This document shows, in pieces, positions 1 through 8,580 of a stretch of 30,485 nt of DNA; positions within the stretch are counted from its first letter, which is position 1; every line of letters begins with the position of its first letter. Source of the DNA: Nitrosomonadaceae bacterium (GTDB taxonomy: Bacteria > Pseudomonadota > Gammaproteobacteria > Burkholderiales > Usitatibacteraceae); the NCBI GenBank assembly GCA_021300055.1, contig JAJTHU010000029.1, positions 1 through 30,485 of the forward strand. Reading direction: 5' to 3'. The position numbers were made by a program, and so were the translations under genes. Below the pieces are notes generated by a model, which made no database searches, was not told the DNA's origin, and saw nothing but the letters and a program-made list of their open reading frames with translations.

Positions 1-2
1 CA

Positions 3-167
3 GACGAAGCCGTGGTGCTGACGCCGCCGATTCAACTCACCTTGGAAAGCGCGATCGAATTCATCGAAGACGACGAGCTCGTCGAGATTACCCCCAAGAC
101 GATCCGCATCCGCAAGCGTTTCTTGCTCGAACATGAGCGCAAGCGCGCGTCGCGCGAAGCCGCGTAG
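3..167 (+). CDS. typA: TypA/BipA translational GTPase, C-terminal end (partial)
   Basis: The window opens inside this gene, and only the last 54 codons and the stop (165-167) are visible. The peptide reads LTLESAIEFIEDDELVEITP followed by KTIRIRKRFL and a basic tail ending in KRASREAA. This is the characteristic C-terminal signature of TypA/BipA, a ribosome-associated GTPase of the EF-G superfamily involved in 50S assembly and stress adaptation. The GTPase domain lies upstream of the window and cannot be checked. A good intrinsic terminator follows 20 nt after the stop, so the gene ends its transcription unit here. Other EF-G-like GTPases lack this exact tail, so the call is fairly secure despite the short fragment. 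Confidence 0.9.
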   Translation, partial: DEAVVLTPPIQLTLESAIEFIEDDELVEITPKTIRIRKRFLLEHERKRASREAA

Positions 168-187
168 GTTACAAAACGAAAGAAACA

Positions 188-212
188 AAAGCCCCGCGAT
201 GCGGGGCTTTTT
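188..212 (+). terminator. Rho-independent terminator of typA
   Basis: GCCCCGC (191-197), loop GAT, GCGGGGC (201-207), preceded by AAA and followed by TTTTT. It is a perfect 7-bp GC stem with a U tract, 20 nt after the typA stop codon. Confidence 0.92.
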
Positions 213-510
213 GTTGAGCAACAAACGTGGTTCGGGTGCGATTTTGAAGAGCGCCATTTGGCGCGCGTTTCCAGCCACGAAATCGCCTGAAAAGGCGCGC
301 TGTTGCTGGGGTTTGTTATTGGTACGTTCGGTTCGACCCCGGCTTGCGCGGGCGAAGCGACGTTGGCTTATCCGGCGAACCGCGGGCTTGTCTCCCTCAG
401 CGCCTGCTTCGTCGCAACCGCGCCAATCGGTGTGCGGCTGGCCGCAAAATGCCCTAGGCGTTGGGTGACGGTGTGTCCCCCTGTGCCCCCCGGCCGATAA
501 CGTACTCAAC
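213..510. other. 298-nt non-coding spacer
   Basis: No convincing gene is seen here. Short open frames in this stretch have no credible start site or recognisable product. It holds a small GCGCC-ATTT-GGCGC palindrome (251-264), one copy of an intergenic palindromic repeat (261-300), and a C-rich stretch just before the next gene (475-495). The promoter of the 511-4173 operon presumably lies here, but I see no clear -35/-10 pair. Confidence 0.5.
261..300. repeat. Interspersed imperfect palindrome, copy 1
   Basis: GCGCGCGTTTCCAG (261-274) faces CTGAAAAGGCGCGC (287-300) across a short loop and forms an imperfect hairpin. The same unit recurs at 4214-4252, and one half recurs inverted at 13821-13840, each time between genes. 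It may be a REP-like element or a terminator-like structure. It has no T tract here and follows a separate typA terminator. Confidence 0.55.
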
Positions 511-1056
511 ATGAACTGGAAAGTCCTCTTACTTGCATGCGTCGTCGCTTGGGCGGCGAAGGAATGGGGTGGTGAGCAGCCGCTGCCGCCGGGCTGGTGG
601 TGGGCGAGCACCCGAGCCGACACGGCGAGTTGCCAAGCGTTTTCGGACGCTAGACCGAGCATCTCCGCGCCACGGCCCATTTCACTACGCTGTGGAACGA
701 CCGCCCCCGGCTACGTTGCCGCACGATTCGCGTTTCCGCTCGAGGCTCACCGCGGTAAACGCGTCGCGCTGTTCGCGCAGGTTCGCGTTGAGGGCGTTGA
801 GGGGCGGGCGCGACTCTGGTTGCGCGCTGATCGGCCAGGACAAATGGGCGCATCCTACGATGACATGGTTGGCCGCGAACTTTCCGGTACGACCGATTGG
901 GTGACGTCGATCGTCCGCGTCGATGTGCCCGCTGACGGATCGACACTCTTCGGTGGAATTGCACTGGAGGGCAAAGGAAAAGTTTCGATTTCCAGCATGC
1001 AATTGGTTTCGGTGGGCCCCGATTTTGAGGTGAATGCGGCGGGGCAACCACGATGA
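511..1056 (+). CDS. Putative exported jelly-roll (carbohydrate-binding-like) protein
   Basis: This 181-aa protein is of unproven function. Residues 2-16 form a hydrophobic segment (NWKVLLLACVVAWAA) that could be a signal peptide or anchor. From about residue 67 the pattern resembles a beta-sandwich seen in many bacterial exported or regulatory proteins: aromatic/Gly-rich strands, then WLRAD, DDMVGRELSGTTDW, VDVPADGSTLFGGIALEGKGKV. The best guess is a small-ligand or sugar-binding-like jelly roll. It overlaps the kinase gene by 4 nt (ATGA), so the two are translationally coupled, and it may be an accessory sensor for the LytS-like kinase (inference). The ATG at 511 is the first start before the hydrophobic segment. 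Its confidence as a real gene is high because of the coupling. The domain call is tentative. Confidence 0.75.
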   Translation: MNWKVLLLACVVAWAAKEWGGEQPLPPGWWWASTRADTASCQAFSDARPSISAPRPISLRCGTTAPGYVAARFAFPLEAHRGKRVALFAQVRVEGVEGRARLWLRADRPGQMGASYDDMVGRELSGTTDWVTSIVRVDVPADGSTLFGGIALEGKGKVSISSMQLVSVGPDFEVNAAGQPR

Positions 1057-2174
1057 AGACATGGTTGCTTCGCTACGCGCTTCATGAATCGAGCCCGCCA
1101 CCTGACGGCGCGTTGGCGAGTTTTGGATGGTCACAGGCGCGCTGGCGGCAAGTGGGCTTGTTCATCGCGGCTGGCGCGTTGCTCTACGTGTGGGCCGCAC
1201 AGCATTGGCTCATGTTTGCCCTCCAGCTTTGGCTCGGCTACGCGGGGGCAGCACTGGCGCTCATGTTGCTCCACCGGCATCGTGGCGCGAGTCCGCGCGG
1301 ATGGCTAATCGCTGGTGCGGCGTTGCTCGGCGTGGCGCTTGGGACCGTTGTGTCGATGGTGCTGTGGTACGCGACGTTGGGCTCTGGTGTTTTTCGTTGG
1401 GCCATGTTCGCGTCGCAGTGGTGGCCACCGGTGTTGTTCGGCCTCTCGGTCGCGGGGTATGCATTGGTGCGCGATTTTGTGCGGAGCGCTCGGGCCGCGG
1501 CGATACGCGCGCAGCTCGCCATGGAGCGGCAGCGACAAGAAGCGGCCAAGCAAGCGGCCGAGGCACAACTGCGTTTGCTGCAAGCGCAGGTGGAGCCACA
1601 CTTTTGGCTCAACACGCTGGCCAACGTGCGCTCGCGCATCAAGCGCGACGCCGACCTCGCGCGGGATGTGTTGGATCACTTGAGCGACTATCTGCATGTG
1701 GCGCTACCACGTATGCGACGGGAGCAATCCACCTTGGGGCGCGAAGTGAAGCTCTCCGAGAGTTACCTTTCCATCATGCGCATTCGCATGGGTACTCGTT
1801 TGCGTTACCACGTTGAGATGCGGCCGAGTGCGAGCGCGGCGCGCTTCCCCCCGATGATCCTGCAAACCATCGTCGAGAACGCAGTGAAGCACGGTGTGGA
1901 ACCATCAGCGGAGCCATGCGAGATACGCATCACCGCGGCGGTCGAAGGCGCCGACGGTGCGCCGATCCTCTGCCTCACCGTCGCCGATACCGGCGTGGGC
2001 TTTGGCGCGGCACAAACCGCGGGCACGGGGATCGGCTTAGCCAACATTCGAGAGCGCCTGAAAGCGCTCTACGGTGGCAAGGCGCTGCTTGAGATCGCAC
2101 CCAACCAGCCGCGCGGCGTGCTGGCCACGTTGACCATACCTTTTGAACTTGTTGAAGAAGAGACCGACGCATGA
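1053..2174 (+). CDS. LytS/YehU-type membrane sensor histidine kinase
   Basis: This 373-aa sensor kinase belongs to the His_kinase (LytS/AlgZ) class. The N-terminal half has about four hydrophobic membrane segments between residues 33 and 145, followed by a charged, Gln/Ala-rich coiled coil (about 150-175). The phospho-acceptor motif is QAQVEPHFWLNTLANV with the conserved His at about residue 183. The ATP-binding core shows the N-box ENAVKHG (about 275-281), the G1 box DTGVGFG (about 312-318) and the G2 box GTGIGLANIRERL (from about 324). No extracytoplasmic sensor domain is evident, so the signal may be sensed in the membrane or through the upstream protein. It overlaps both neighbours by 4 nt (ATGA at 1053 and 2171), forming a tight operon with the LytTR regulator, its presumed phosphotransfer partner. 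Confidence 0.92.
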   Translation: MKTWLLRYALHESSPPPDGALASFGWSQARWRQVGLFIAAGALLYVWAAQHWLMFALQLWLGYAGAALALMLLHRHRGASPRGWLIAGAALLGVALGTVVSMVLWYATLGSGVFRWAMFASQWWPPVLFGLSVAGYALVRDFVRSARAAAIRAQLAMERQRQEAAKQAAEAQLRLLQAQVEPHFWLNTLANVRSRIKRDADLARDVLDHLSDYLHVALPRMRREQSTLGREVKLSESYLSIMRIRMGTRLRYHVEMRPSASAARFPPMILQTIVENAVKHGVEPSAEPCEIRITAAVEGADGAPILCLTVADTGVGFGAAQTAGTGIGLANIRERLKALYGGKALLEIAPNQPRGVLATLTIPFELVEEETDA

Positions 2175-2938
2175 CAACCGCTTTGATTGCTGATGATGAG
2201 CCCTTGTTGCGCGATGAACTGCGCGATGCGCTACGCGAGTGCTGGCCCGAGCTTGAGCTCGTTGATGAGGTGGCGGACGGCCTTGCCGCGTTGGAGGGCA
2301 TCCGCCAGCACAAGCCCGATGTAGCGTTCCTCGACATCCGCATGCCGCGCTTATCGGGTTTGGAAGTCGCCGAGCAAGTCATGCGCGACATGCATGGCAC
2401 GCACGTCGTGTTCGTGACCGCCTTTGACGATCACGCCATTGACGCCTTTGAACGCGGCGCGGTCGACTACGTCATGAAGCCGATTCGGGTGGCGCGTTTG
2501 GCACGCACCTGTGAACGGCTGCGCGCTCGAGCGGCCGCGCCGAGCACGGCTGCTGCCAGTTTGCAAGTGAGCGAGCTGCTTCGGCAGCTCATGAATAGCA
2601 ACGGCAAGCCCAGCTATCTCAAGTTTGTCCAGGCCAGTGCAGGTAAACACGTGCGCTTTGTGATGGTCGATGAGATTTTGTATATGCAGTCCGATACAAA
2701 GTACACGCGCATCGTGACTGCGAGTGGCGACGCTTGGGTGCGCAAAACCTTGGTGGAGTTCGAGTCTGGCCTAGACCCAGATATGTTCTGGCGAGTGCAC
2801 CGCAATACGATCGTGAACATTCGCGCGATTGATTTGGTCGTGCGCGAAGAGTTTGAGCGCTTGCACCTCACTATCAAGGGACGCGCTGAAAAAATTGATG
2901 TGAGTCGCCCGCACCAAAGCCAGTTCCGCGGAATGTAG
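2171..2938 (+). CDS. LytTR-family response regulator
   Basis: This 255-aa two-domain regulator has an N-terminal receiver domain with acidic residues D8/D9 and phospho-acceptor D55 in FLDIRMP, the switch Thr in FVTAFDD and the conserved Lys in YVMKPI. After a linker (about 120-145) comes a LytTR DNA-binding domain, with a segment including ILYMQSDTKYTRIVT, RKTLVEFE, WRVHRNTIVN and FERLHLTIKG. Members of this class bind paired direct repeats in promoters and are activated by LytS/AlgZ-type kinases. The start ATG overlaps the kinase stop by 4 nt. The lipoprotein gene begins 8 nt after the stop and is probably co-transcribed. The genes regulated cannot be deduced from the window. Confidence 0.94.
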   Translation: MTTALIADDEPLLRDELRDALRECWPELELVDEVADGLAALEGIRQHKPDVAFLDIRMPRLSGLEVAEQVMRDMHGTHVVFVTAFDDHAIDAFERGAVDYVMKPIRVARLARTCERLRARAAAPSTAAASLQVSELLRQLMNSNGKPSYLKFVQASAGKHVRFVMVDEILYMQSDTKYTRIVTASGDAWVRKTLVEFESGLDPDMFWRVHRNTIVNIRAIDLVVREEFERLHLTIKGRAEKIDVSRPHQSQFRGM

Positions 2939-2946
2939 GGGAAAAC

Positions 2947-4173
2947 ATGCGTCAGCCTTTTGTGCGTCATCTGCCTTATGTAACTTGCGCAACGTGCAAG
3001 TCGACGTTGCGGTGTTTGGTGCTCGCGCTCACGTTCGTGGTTAGCGTGACCGGGTGCTCGACTTCGTCGCCCCACGGTGGCGCAGCGCGGGCTTCCAAAG
3101 AGACCGGGGCTGCAGCATCGATGGCTGTCATCCAGGCGCCCTTCGCGTCAAGCGCTGCCTGGCACAAGCTGCCGACTATGCCTTACCCCGGCAAGCAGGA
3201 CGACATTTACTTCGTGACGACACAACGCGGCTGGTACGGCAATGGGGCGGGCAAGCTCTACCGTACCGATGACGGCGGTGCTACATGGCAAGCGCTTTGG
3301 AACCAGCCGGGCACGTTTATACGAACGCTGGCGTTCGTCGACGCGCAGCGCGGCTTTGTGGGTAACGTCGGCACGGACTACTACCCTGGGGTCACGGATA
3401 CACAGCCGCTTTATGAAACGCGCGACGGCGGTCAGACCTGGTTGCCCGTGCCTGCCTCGCGCATCGATGGTCCCGCCGTGAAGGGGCTATGTGCCATTGA
3501 CATCGTGCGCGAGCAGCGGATTTTTCAGGGTGAACTGCGCGAACACGTCATCATCCACGCAGCAGGGCGTGTGGGAGGGCCGGGCTTCATCATGCGCTCA
3601 GTTGACGGCGGCGAGCAATGGCGCGTCATCGATATGCGCAAACACGTCGGCCCTATTCTCGACATCAAGTTTTTTAGTGCCCAGGTTGGGCTTGTTTTCG
3701 CGGGCACCGATGCTGATGTGGCCAAATCGAATGCCTTGATTTTGCTGACGCAAGACGGCGGTGAAACTTGGCGCGAGGTGTACCGTTCGACGCGTCCATA
3801 CGAGCTCACGTGGAAAGCGTCGTTTCCAACCCGCGAGGTGGGCTACGTGACGATTCAGAGCTACAACCCGGATCGCAATGTCAGCCAGCGTGTCGTCGCG
3901 AAGACAATGGATGGCGGCAACACGTGGCGCGAGATTCCGCTCGTGGATGACTTTGCGGTACGACAGTTCGGTGTGGCGTTTATCGATGCGCAGATCGGCT
4001 GGGTGGGCACATCAACGACGGGCTTCGAGACACGTGACGGTGGTGCGAGTTGGTCGCGCGTGGAGATGGGGCGCGCCGTGAACAAGATACGCGTTGTTCG
4101 CGGTGCGCGTGAATCGGTCGCCTACGCGATTGGCGTGGACGTCTACAAATTCGCCGCGCCGCGTCGCGACTAG
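2947..4173 (+). CDS. YCF48/BNR-repeat (Asp-box) beta-propeller lipoprotein
   Basis: This 408-aa predicted lipoprotein has a hydrophobic signal ending in the lipobox V-T-G-C (acylated Cys37). The mature protein carries six Asp-box signatures: TDDGGATW, TRDGGQTW, SVDGGEQW, TQDGGETW, TMDGGNTW and TRDGGASW. These are typical of sialidase-like or YCF48/Hcf136-like beta-propellers, with WYGNG, GFVGN and GWVGT blade turns. No sialidase catalytic set is seen, so it is more likely a binding or scaffolding propeller than an enzyme. A GGGGA ribosome-binding site precedes the ATG at 2947. It sits 8 nt after the LytTR regulator, so it is probably the last gene of that operon and could be an envelope sensor or output of the two-component system (inference). 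Confidence 0.88.
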   Translation: MRQPFVRHLPYVTCATCKSTLRCLVLALTFVVSVTGCSTSSPHGGAARASKETGAAASMAVIQAPFASSAAWHKLPTMPYPGKQDDIYFVTTQRGWYGNGAGKLYRTDDGGATWQALWNQPGTFIRTLAFVDAQRGFVGNVGTDYYPGVTDTQPLYETRDGGQTWLPVPASRIDGPAVKGLCAIDIVREQRIFQGELREHVIIHAAGRVGGPGFIMRSVDGGEQWRVIDMRKHVGPILDIKFFSAQVGLVFAGTDADVAKSNALILLTQDGGETWREVYRSTRPYELTWKASFPTREVGYVTIQSYNPDRNVSQRVVAKTMDGGNTWREIPLVDDFAVRQFGVAFIDAQIGWVGTSTTGFETRDGGASWSRVEMGRAVNKIRVVRGARESVAYAIGVDVYKFAAPRRD

Positions 4174-4213
4174 TGGGGTAGGCGATTGTTTGACGCATAC
4201 ACGCCAATAAAGA

Positions 4214-4252
4214 CGCGCGTTTCCAGCCAAAAAATGCCTGAAAACGCCCGCC
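4214..4252. repeat. Interspersed imperfect palindrome, copy 2
   Basis: GCGCGTTTCCAGCC faces GCCTGAAAACGCCCGC around an A-rich loop, giving about 11 of 14 paired positions. The element lies between two convergent genes (stops at 4173 and 4265), so here it could act as a bidirectional terminator. It shares its arms with 261-300, and its right arm with 13821-13840 (inverted). Confidence 0.6.
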
Positions 4253-4264
4253 AATCATAGGGTT

Positions 4265-6241
4265 TTACTTCTTCAGGTGCTTGTCAAGAAACGCGAGGAT
4301 GCGTTCATACGCCACCAGCGTGTTCTTCTTCTTGCTGAAGCCATGGCCCTCGTCGTCGAACACAACGTAGTCGACCGGCACGCCGTTCTTCTTTACCGCC
4401 TCGACGATATCGTCGCTCTCGGGCTTGATTACGCGCGGGTCGTTGGCACCTTGAATGACGATCATCGGTTTGCGAATTTCCTTAGCGTGGAACAGTGGCG
4501 AGGTTGCGATGAGGAAGTCGCGATCTTTCACGGGGTCGCCAATCTCTTCATACAGCGCCTTGCGTTGCGCTTCCCAGTATGGCGGGATGCTCTCTAGCGT
4601 GCGGATCCAGTTGGTTACACCAAAGATGTTGACGCCAACCTTGAACGCCTCAGGGCGGAAGGCGAGCGCCGAGGCGACCATGTAGCCACCGTAGCTGCCG
4701 CCCATGATGGCGATGCGTTCGTGGTCGATGTAATCCTGTGATGCCAGCCACGTTTTGGCTTCGATGCAATCCCAGAGCGGCTCACGGCCATGCTTGCGGT
4801 CATCTGCGGCGAAGAAGGTCTTGCCGTAGCCGGAGCTGCCGCGATTGTTGATACCCAACACGGCGTAGCCGTGGTTTACCAAGTGCTGAATCTGCGCGCT
4901 GTAGCCGCGGCGGGTTTGACCGCCCGGACCGCCGTGTACCCAGATGATCGCGGGTACTTTGTTCTTGGCCGATGCGCCTTTCGGCTTGTAGTAGATATTC
5001 GGAATCACCATGCCGTCGAATGATTTGAAGCGCACCACCGAGGCTTCAACCAAATCATTCGGGTTGATTTCTTTGGAAAGCGCTTGGGTGAGCTGCGTCG
5101 CCTTCTTTGTCTTGAAGTCGTAGACGAACAAGTTGCTCGGGCTGCGGTCGCCATTCAGGTAAAACGCCATGCGCGTGCTGTTCTTGGAGAACACTACGTT
5201 ACGGATTTCACCACCGGGCAGCTTGGGCAGGGCGATTGGCGTCTCTTTGCCATCTTTGCCGACCTCGACCACACGGATGACCGTGCTGCCATCCTCATTG
5301 ATGCCGGTTATCCGATAGCGCCCGTCCTTGGAGAAGTAGGTGTAGCTAATGTCCCAGTTGGCTCGCTCGTGATCAGCAAACTTGTCCGTCGCGAGGTCAT
5401 AGGTGCGGATGTATCTGAATTCGCTCTTCTCATCTGACATCAGGTAGAGCTTTTTTGATTGCGGATCGAATGTTTCTGCGTCGAACGCAATATTGCCCTC
5501 GTGCGGCGTAATGCGCGTGGTCGTGCCCTTCACGACATCGTGTAGGAAGATGTCTGAGTCGTTGGTGGTGTTGGGCTTGTTGAACGCGATCCACTTCTCG
5601 TCGTCGCTGATGGTGGCGGGCTGCAGGCCGCTCTCGTTCTTGAAAAGCATAGTGCGTGCGTAGGTCTTCACGTCGACCTTGTAGATGTCGAAGAACTTCG
5701 GGTCGCGCTCATTACTGCCGATGTAGAAGACGTTATCGTTGCGGTTAAAGCCCATAAACATCGCGCGGAACTTGCCGCCGGGGGTGAGGGCGGTTTCTTT
5801 GCCGTCGAGCTCGCGGACGTAAAGCTTGTTGTTCTCGTCACCGCCGTTGTCGCGGGTGTAGATGATGCGGTCGTCGTTAGGGAAGTACGCAACCGCAAAC
5901 GTCGTGTCGTTTGCTGACTTGGTTAGCGGCTCGGCTTTGCCGCCCGTGACCGGAATCGAGTAGGCGTTGAAAATGCCCGATTCGTTACTCGAAAACATGA
6001 TGCGCTTCTCATCCGCGCTGAAAGACGCACCCGTGAAGTTGGTTGTCGCTAGGAACTGCGCGGCGGTGTACTTCTTTACTGCGCCAGGCACCGGTTTCGC
6101 GGCCGACACCTTCGCTGCGGGCTTGCTGGCAGGCGCGGCGGGTTGCGCGCTGGCGAGTGTTCCGACGGCGAGCATCGTGGCTAGGGCAGTCGATGAAACT
6201 AGGGTGGAGATCCGGCGGCCGGATGGGGAATGACAGTGCAT
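4265..6241 (-). CDS. S9 family peptidase (dipeptidyl/acylaminoacyl peptidase type)
   Basis: This is a 658-aa secreted or periplasmic serine peptidase. A signal peptide (about residues 1-32, ending in TLASAQ) is followed by an Ala/Pro/Lys-rich linker and a TolB/DPP-IV-like beta-propeller (about 60-400) with repeated strands such as SADEKRIMFSSN and SDDEKWIAFN. The C-terminal alpha/beta-hydrolase domain shows the oxyanion HGGPGG motif, nucleophile Ser about 516 in GGSYGGYM, Asp about 601 in GANDPRV and His about 633 in DEGHGF. This triad and layout fit S9C peptidases, which release dipeptides or acyl-amino acids from short peptides. It is convergent with the propeller lipoprotein and divergent from the S46 peptidase 229 nt away. 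The exact substrate preference cannot be read from the sequence. Confidence 0.92.
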   Translation of the reverse strand: MHCHSPSGRRISTLVSSTALATMLAVGTLASAQPAAPASKPAAKVSAAKPVPGAVKKYTAAQFLATTNFTGASFSADEKRIMFSSNESGIFNAYSIPVTGGKAEPLTKSANDTTFAVAYFPNDDRIIYTRDNGGDENNKLYVRELDGKETALTPGGKFRAMFMGFNRNDNVFYIGSNERDPKFFDIYKVDVKTYARTMLFKNESGLQPATISDDEKWIAFNKPNTTNDSDIFLHDVVKGTTTRITPHEGNIAFDAETFDPQSKKLYLMSDEKSEFRYIRTYDLATDKFADHERANWDISYTYFSKDGRYRITGINEDGSTVIRVVEVGKDGKETPIALPKLPGGEIRNVVFSKNSTRMAFYLNGDRSPSNLFVYDFKTKKATQLTQALSKEINPNDLVEASVVRFKSFDGMVIPNIYYKPKGASAKNKVPAIIWVHGGPGGQTRRGYSAQIQHLVNHGYAVLGINNRGSSGYGKTFFAADDRKHGREPLWDCIEAKTWLASQDYIDHERIAIMGGSYGGYMVASALAFRPEAFKVGVNIFGVTNWIRTLESIPPYWEAQRKALYEEIGDPVKDRDFLIATSPLFHAKEIRKPMIVIQGANDPRVIKPESDDIVEAVKKNGVPVDYVVFDDEGHGFSKKKNTLVAYERILAFLDKHLKK

Positions 6242-6432
6242 GCGTTCCTCACAAATTGGGTTGTACGGGGGCGTAGCGGCGGAAGCTAGGGGAAACCGGG
6301 GGAAAGCGAGGGGCGCAGTATTACACCGAAATTGGCGATGTGGGGTCGCCCACCCCTGTGCATGCGATGAAATGCGGGGGCGGAGGATTGAGATGCAGGT
6401 GGGCCACGCCCCGCGTAGGCCGCCCGCATCGC

Positions 6433-6438
6433 TAGAAT
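6433..6438 (+). promoter_or_regulatory. Possible -10 element before the S46 peptidase gene
   Basis: GCTAGAAT contains TAGAAT, one mismatch from TATAAT. No good -35 is visible 16-18 nt upstream. If real, transcription would begin near 6445, which rules out the ATG at 6437 and favours the ATG at 6470. The same GCTAGAAT octamer occurs at 15014-15021, upstream of the solute-binding protein gene. Confidence 0.3.
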
Positions 6439-6469
6439 GTCGGATTCGCTATTCTTCGTCCTCGTGTCC

Positions 6470-8575
6470 ATGCCGACCCAAGCCCGCAATTCGTCATTTC
6501 TGCTCAGTGGCCGATTCTTCCGAGTCGCTGCCGCGTTAGGGCTGGCGCTACTCGCTCAAACCGCCCATGCCGACGGCGGCATGTGGCCGTTTCATAACGT
6601 GCCGGTCGAGCAGATCAAGCAAAAGCACGGCGTCACGCTTACACCCGAATGGCTGGAGAACGTGCGCCTCGCCTCAGCGCGCTTTGGCTCTTCGTCAGCG
6701 TTTGTGTCGGCGGATGGCTTATTGCTGACCAACCACCACGTTGCCAAGGGGTGCATTCAGCGGCTCTCTACAGCGGAGAACGATCTTGCGGCAAAAGGTT
6801 TTCTCTCCGCGACACGTGCCGAAGAGCGCCGTTGTCCCGGCTCGGAGGTAACGCAGTTGGTGAGCTACATCGACGTGACCGCTCGAGTGACTGCCAACAA
6901 TGCCGCAGGTGCCACCGACGCACGTGCGCGGCAGACCGCCATCACAGAAGTCGAAAAGCAATGTCGCGAAGAAACCAAGCTGCGCTGCCAAGTAGTGACG
7001 ATGTATCGCGGCGCGCAGTACTGGCTTTATCGCTACAAGGTGTGGAGTGACGTGCGCCTCGTGTGGGCCCCCGAGACGCGCTTGGGTTTCTTCGGTGGCG
7101 ATCCTGATAATTTTGTATACCCGCGCTATGCGCTCGACGTCGCGCTGGTGCGTGCCTACGAAGATGGTAAGCCGGTCGTCACGCCGCACTACCTGCGGCT
7201 TGCCAAAGATGGCATCAAAGATGGCGACACGGTGTTCTCGATCGGCAACCCGGGGTCAACGGATCGGTCCTTGACCGCTGCGGAACTTAACTTTTTGCGC
7301 ATGCAGTGGTACCCGATTCGCGTAACCAACGCTGAGGGCGCACGCAGCGACCTACTGGAGTGGGGCGAGCTAAGCGCAGAGAATCAGCGTCGCGCGCTAG
7401 ACCCACTGTTCGGTATCGAAAACACACTCAAGTCAATCCGCGGAGAGAACCGTGCGCTAAACGTCGAGCGCCTGCACCAGAACAAACGCGCCGACGAAGC
7501 TTTCTGGAAGGCCAAGGCCGCGGAGTTAACGGAAAAAGGTGCACTGCGCTTCAAGAGCGGCTCGGACCCGTGGGTGGCGATCGCGGCAGCGACCGAGAAG
7601 CAAAACCGCTATGCGTTCGAGATGACTGGCACCGAGTATGCGTGGGGCACCTTGTTGCGCGTGGCAAATGACATCGTGGCACTCGCACACGAAGCGCAGA
7701 AGCCGGCGGGTGAGGGCCTGCGCGCGTATCGCGAGGCCGTGCGGCCGCAACTTCGCAATACCATCAGCAGCAATCGAATTTGGTATCGCGATATGGAAAC
7801 GATCCGCCTGCAAAGCAAGATGGAAGAGGCGATGAGTTATCTCGGCCAAGATCATCCGTTTGTGGCTCGCATGCTGCAAGGCGGCACACCGCAGGAAGCT
7901 GCGCAGCGCGTGATGGCAGGCACAAAACTCGATCAGCAAGGCGAACGCCGCGCGCTGCTTGAAGGCGGCCTGAGCGCCATCAACGCCTCCAACGACCCGC
8001 TGTTGGTGCTGGTGCGCGATCTGTACCCGATCTGGACGGCCATTCGCGAGCGTGATCAGCGCGAGGTCGAAGCGGTCAAGGAAGCGGCGCACGACGACAT
8101 TGCGCGCTTACGTTTTGCGGTCAATGGGTTGAACGAAGCGCCCGACGCGACCGGCACCTTGCGCTTGGCGGTGGGTAAGGTCGCTGGCTTCGACCGCGAT
8201 GGGATACTGAATCCGTGGACCACCACGTTTTATGGCCTGTACGACCGAAATATTGCGTTTGGCAACAAGCCACCGTTCGACTTGCCTGCAAACTGGTTGG
8301 CGGCGCGGGACGAGCTCAACCTCGCCACACCGTTTAATTTCATCTCCACCCTGGACATTATCGGCGGCAGTTCAGGATCGCCCGCCGTTAACGCTAAGGG
8401 CGAGTTGGTCGGCGTGATGTTCGACGGCAACCTTGAGGGCTTGGGCAATCGCTTCGCGTATCAGGAGCGCACGGCACGCGCGTTGGCGGTAGATGTGCGC
8501 GCGATTGTGGAGGCGCTCGACAAGGTTTATGGAGCGAAAGATCTATTGAAGGAATTGACGCCGCATTGGAAGTGA
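6470..8575 (+). CDS. S46 family dipeptidyl-peptidase, DPP7-type
   Basis: This 701-aa periplasmic peptidase has a signal peptide of about 34 residues (RVAAALGLALLAQTAHA). The predicted mature N-terminus DGGMW is a hallmark of the S46 family, where the free alpha-amino group of substrates is bound. The chymotrypsin-fold catalytic motifs are LLTNHHV (His), FFGGDPDNFVYPRY (Asp) and GGSSGSP (Ser about 635). The residue 18 positions after the Ser is Gly, in MFDGN. Arg at that position marks Asp/Glu-specific DPP11, so this is DPP7-like with hydrophobic P1 preference (established for the family, inferred here). The usual GGNSGSP is GGSSGSP. The ATG at 6470 was chosen over 6437 because it gives a proper signal peptide. 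It overlaps nothing and is followed 5 nt later by rmuC. Confidence 0.93.
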   Translation: MPTQARNSSFLLSGRFFRVAAALGLALLAQTAHADGGMWPFHNVPVEQIKQKHGVTLTPEWLENVRLASARFGSSSAFVSADGLLLTNHHVAKGCIQRLSTAENDLAAKGFLSATRAEERRCPGSEVTQLVSYIDVTARVTANNAAGATDARARQTAITEVEKQCREETKLRCQVVTMYRGAQYWLYRYKVWSDVRLVWAPETRLGFFGGDPDNFVYPRYALDVALVRAYEDGKPVVTPHYLRLAKDGIKDGDTVFSIGNPGSTDRSLTAAELNFLRMQWYPIRVTNAEGARSDLLEWGELSAENQRRALDPLFGIENTLKSIRGENRALNVERLHQNKRADEAFWKAKAAELTEKGALRFKSGSDPWVAIAAATEKQNRYAFEMTGTEYAWGTLLRVANDIVALAHEAQKPAGEGLRAYREAVRPQLRNTISSNRIWYRDMETIRLQSKMEEAMSYLGQDHPFVARMLQGGTPQEAAQRVMAGTKLDQQGERRALLEGGLSAINASNDPLLVLVRDLYPIWTAIRERDQREVEAVKEAAHDDIARLRFAVNGLNEAPDATGTLRLAVGKVAGFDRDGILNPWTTTFYGLYDRNIAFGNKPPFDLPANWLAARDELNLATPFNFISTLDIIGGSSGSPAVNAKGELVGVMFDGNLEGLGNRFAYQERTARALAVDVRAIVEALDKVYGAKDLLKELTPHWK

Positions 8576-8580
8576 TCGGA

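Noticed and set aside
133..468. 111-aa plus-strand frame across the typA end and terminator
   Set aside because: It starts inside typA, reads through a strong terminator and has an Arg/Ser/Pro-rich composition.
6437..6469. Upstream ATG for the S46 peptidase
   Set aside because: It would place 11 extra residues before a normal signal peptide and overlaps a possible -10 element. The ATG at 6470 fits better.
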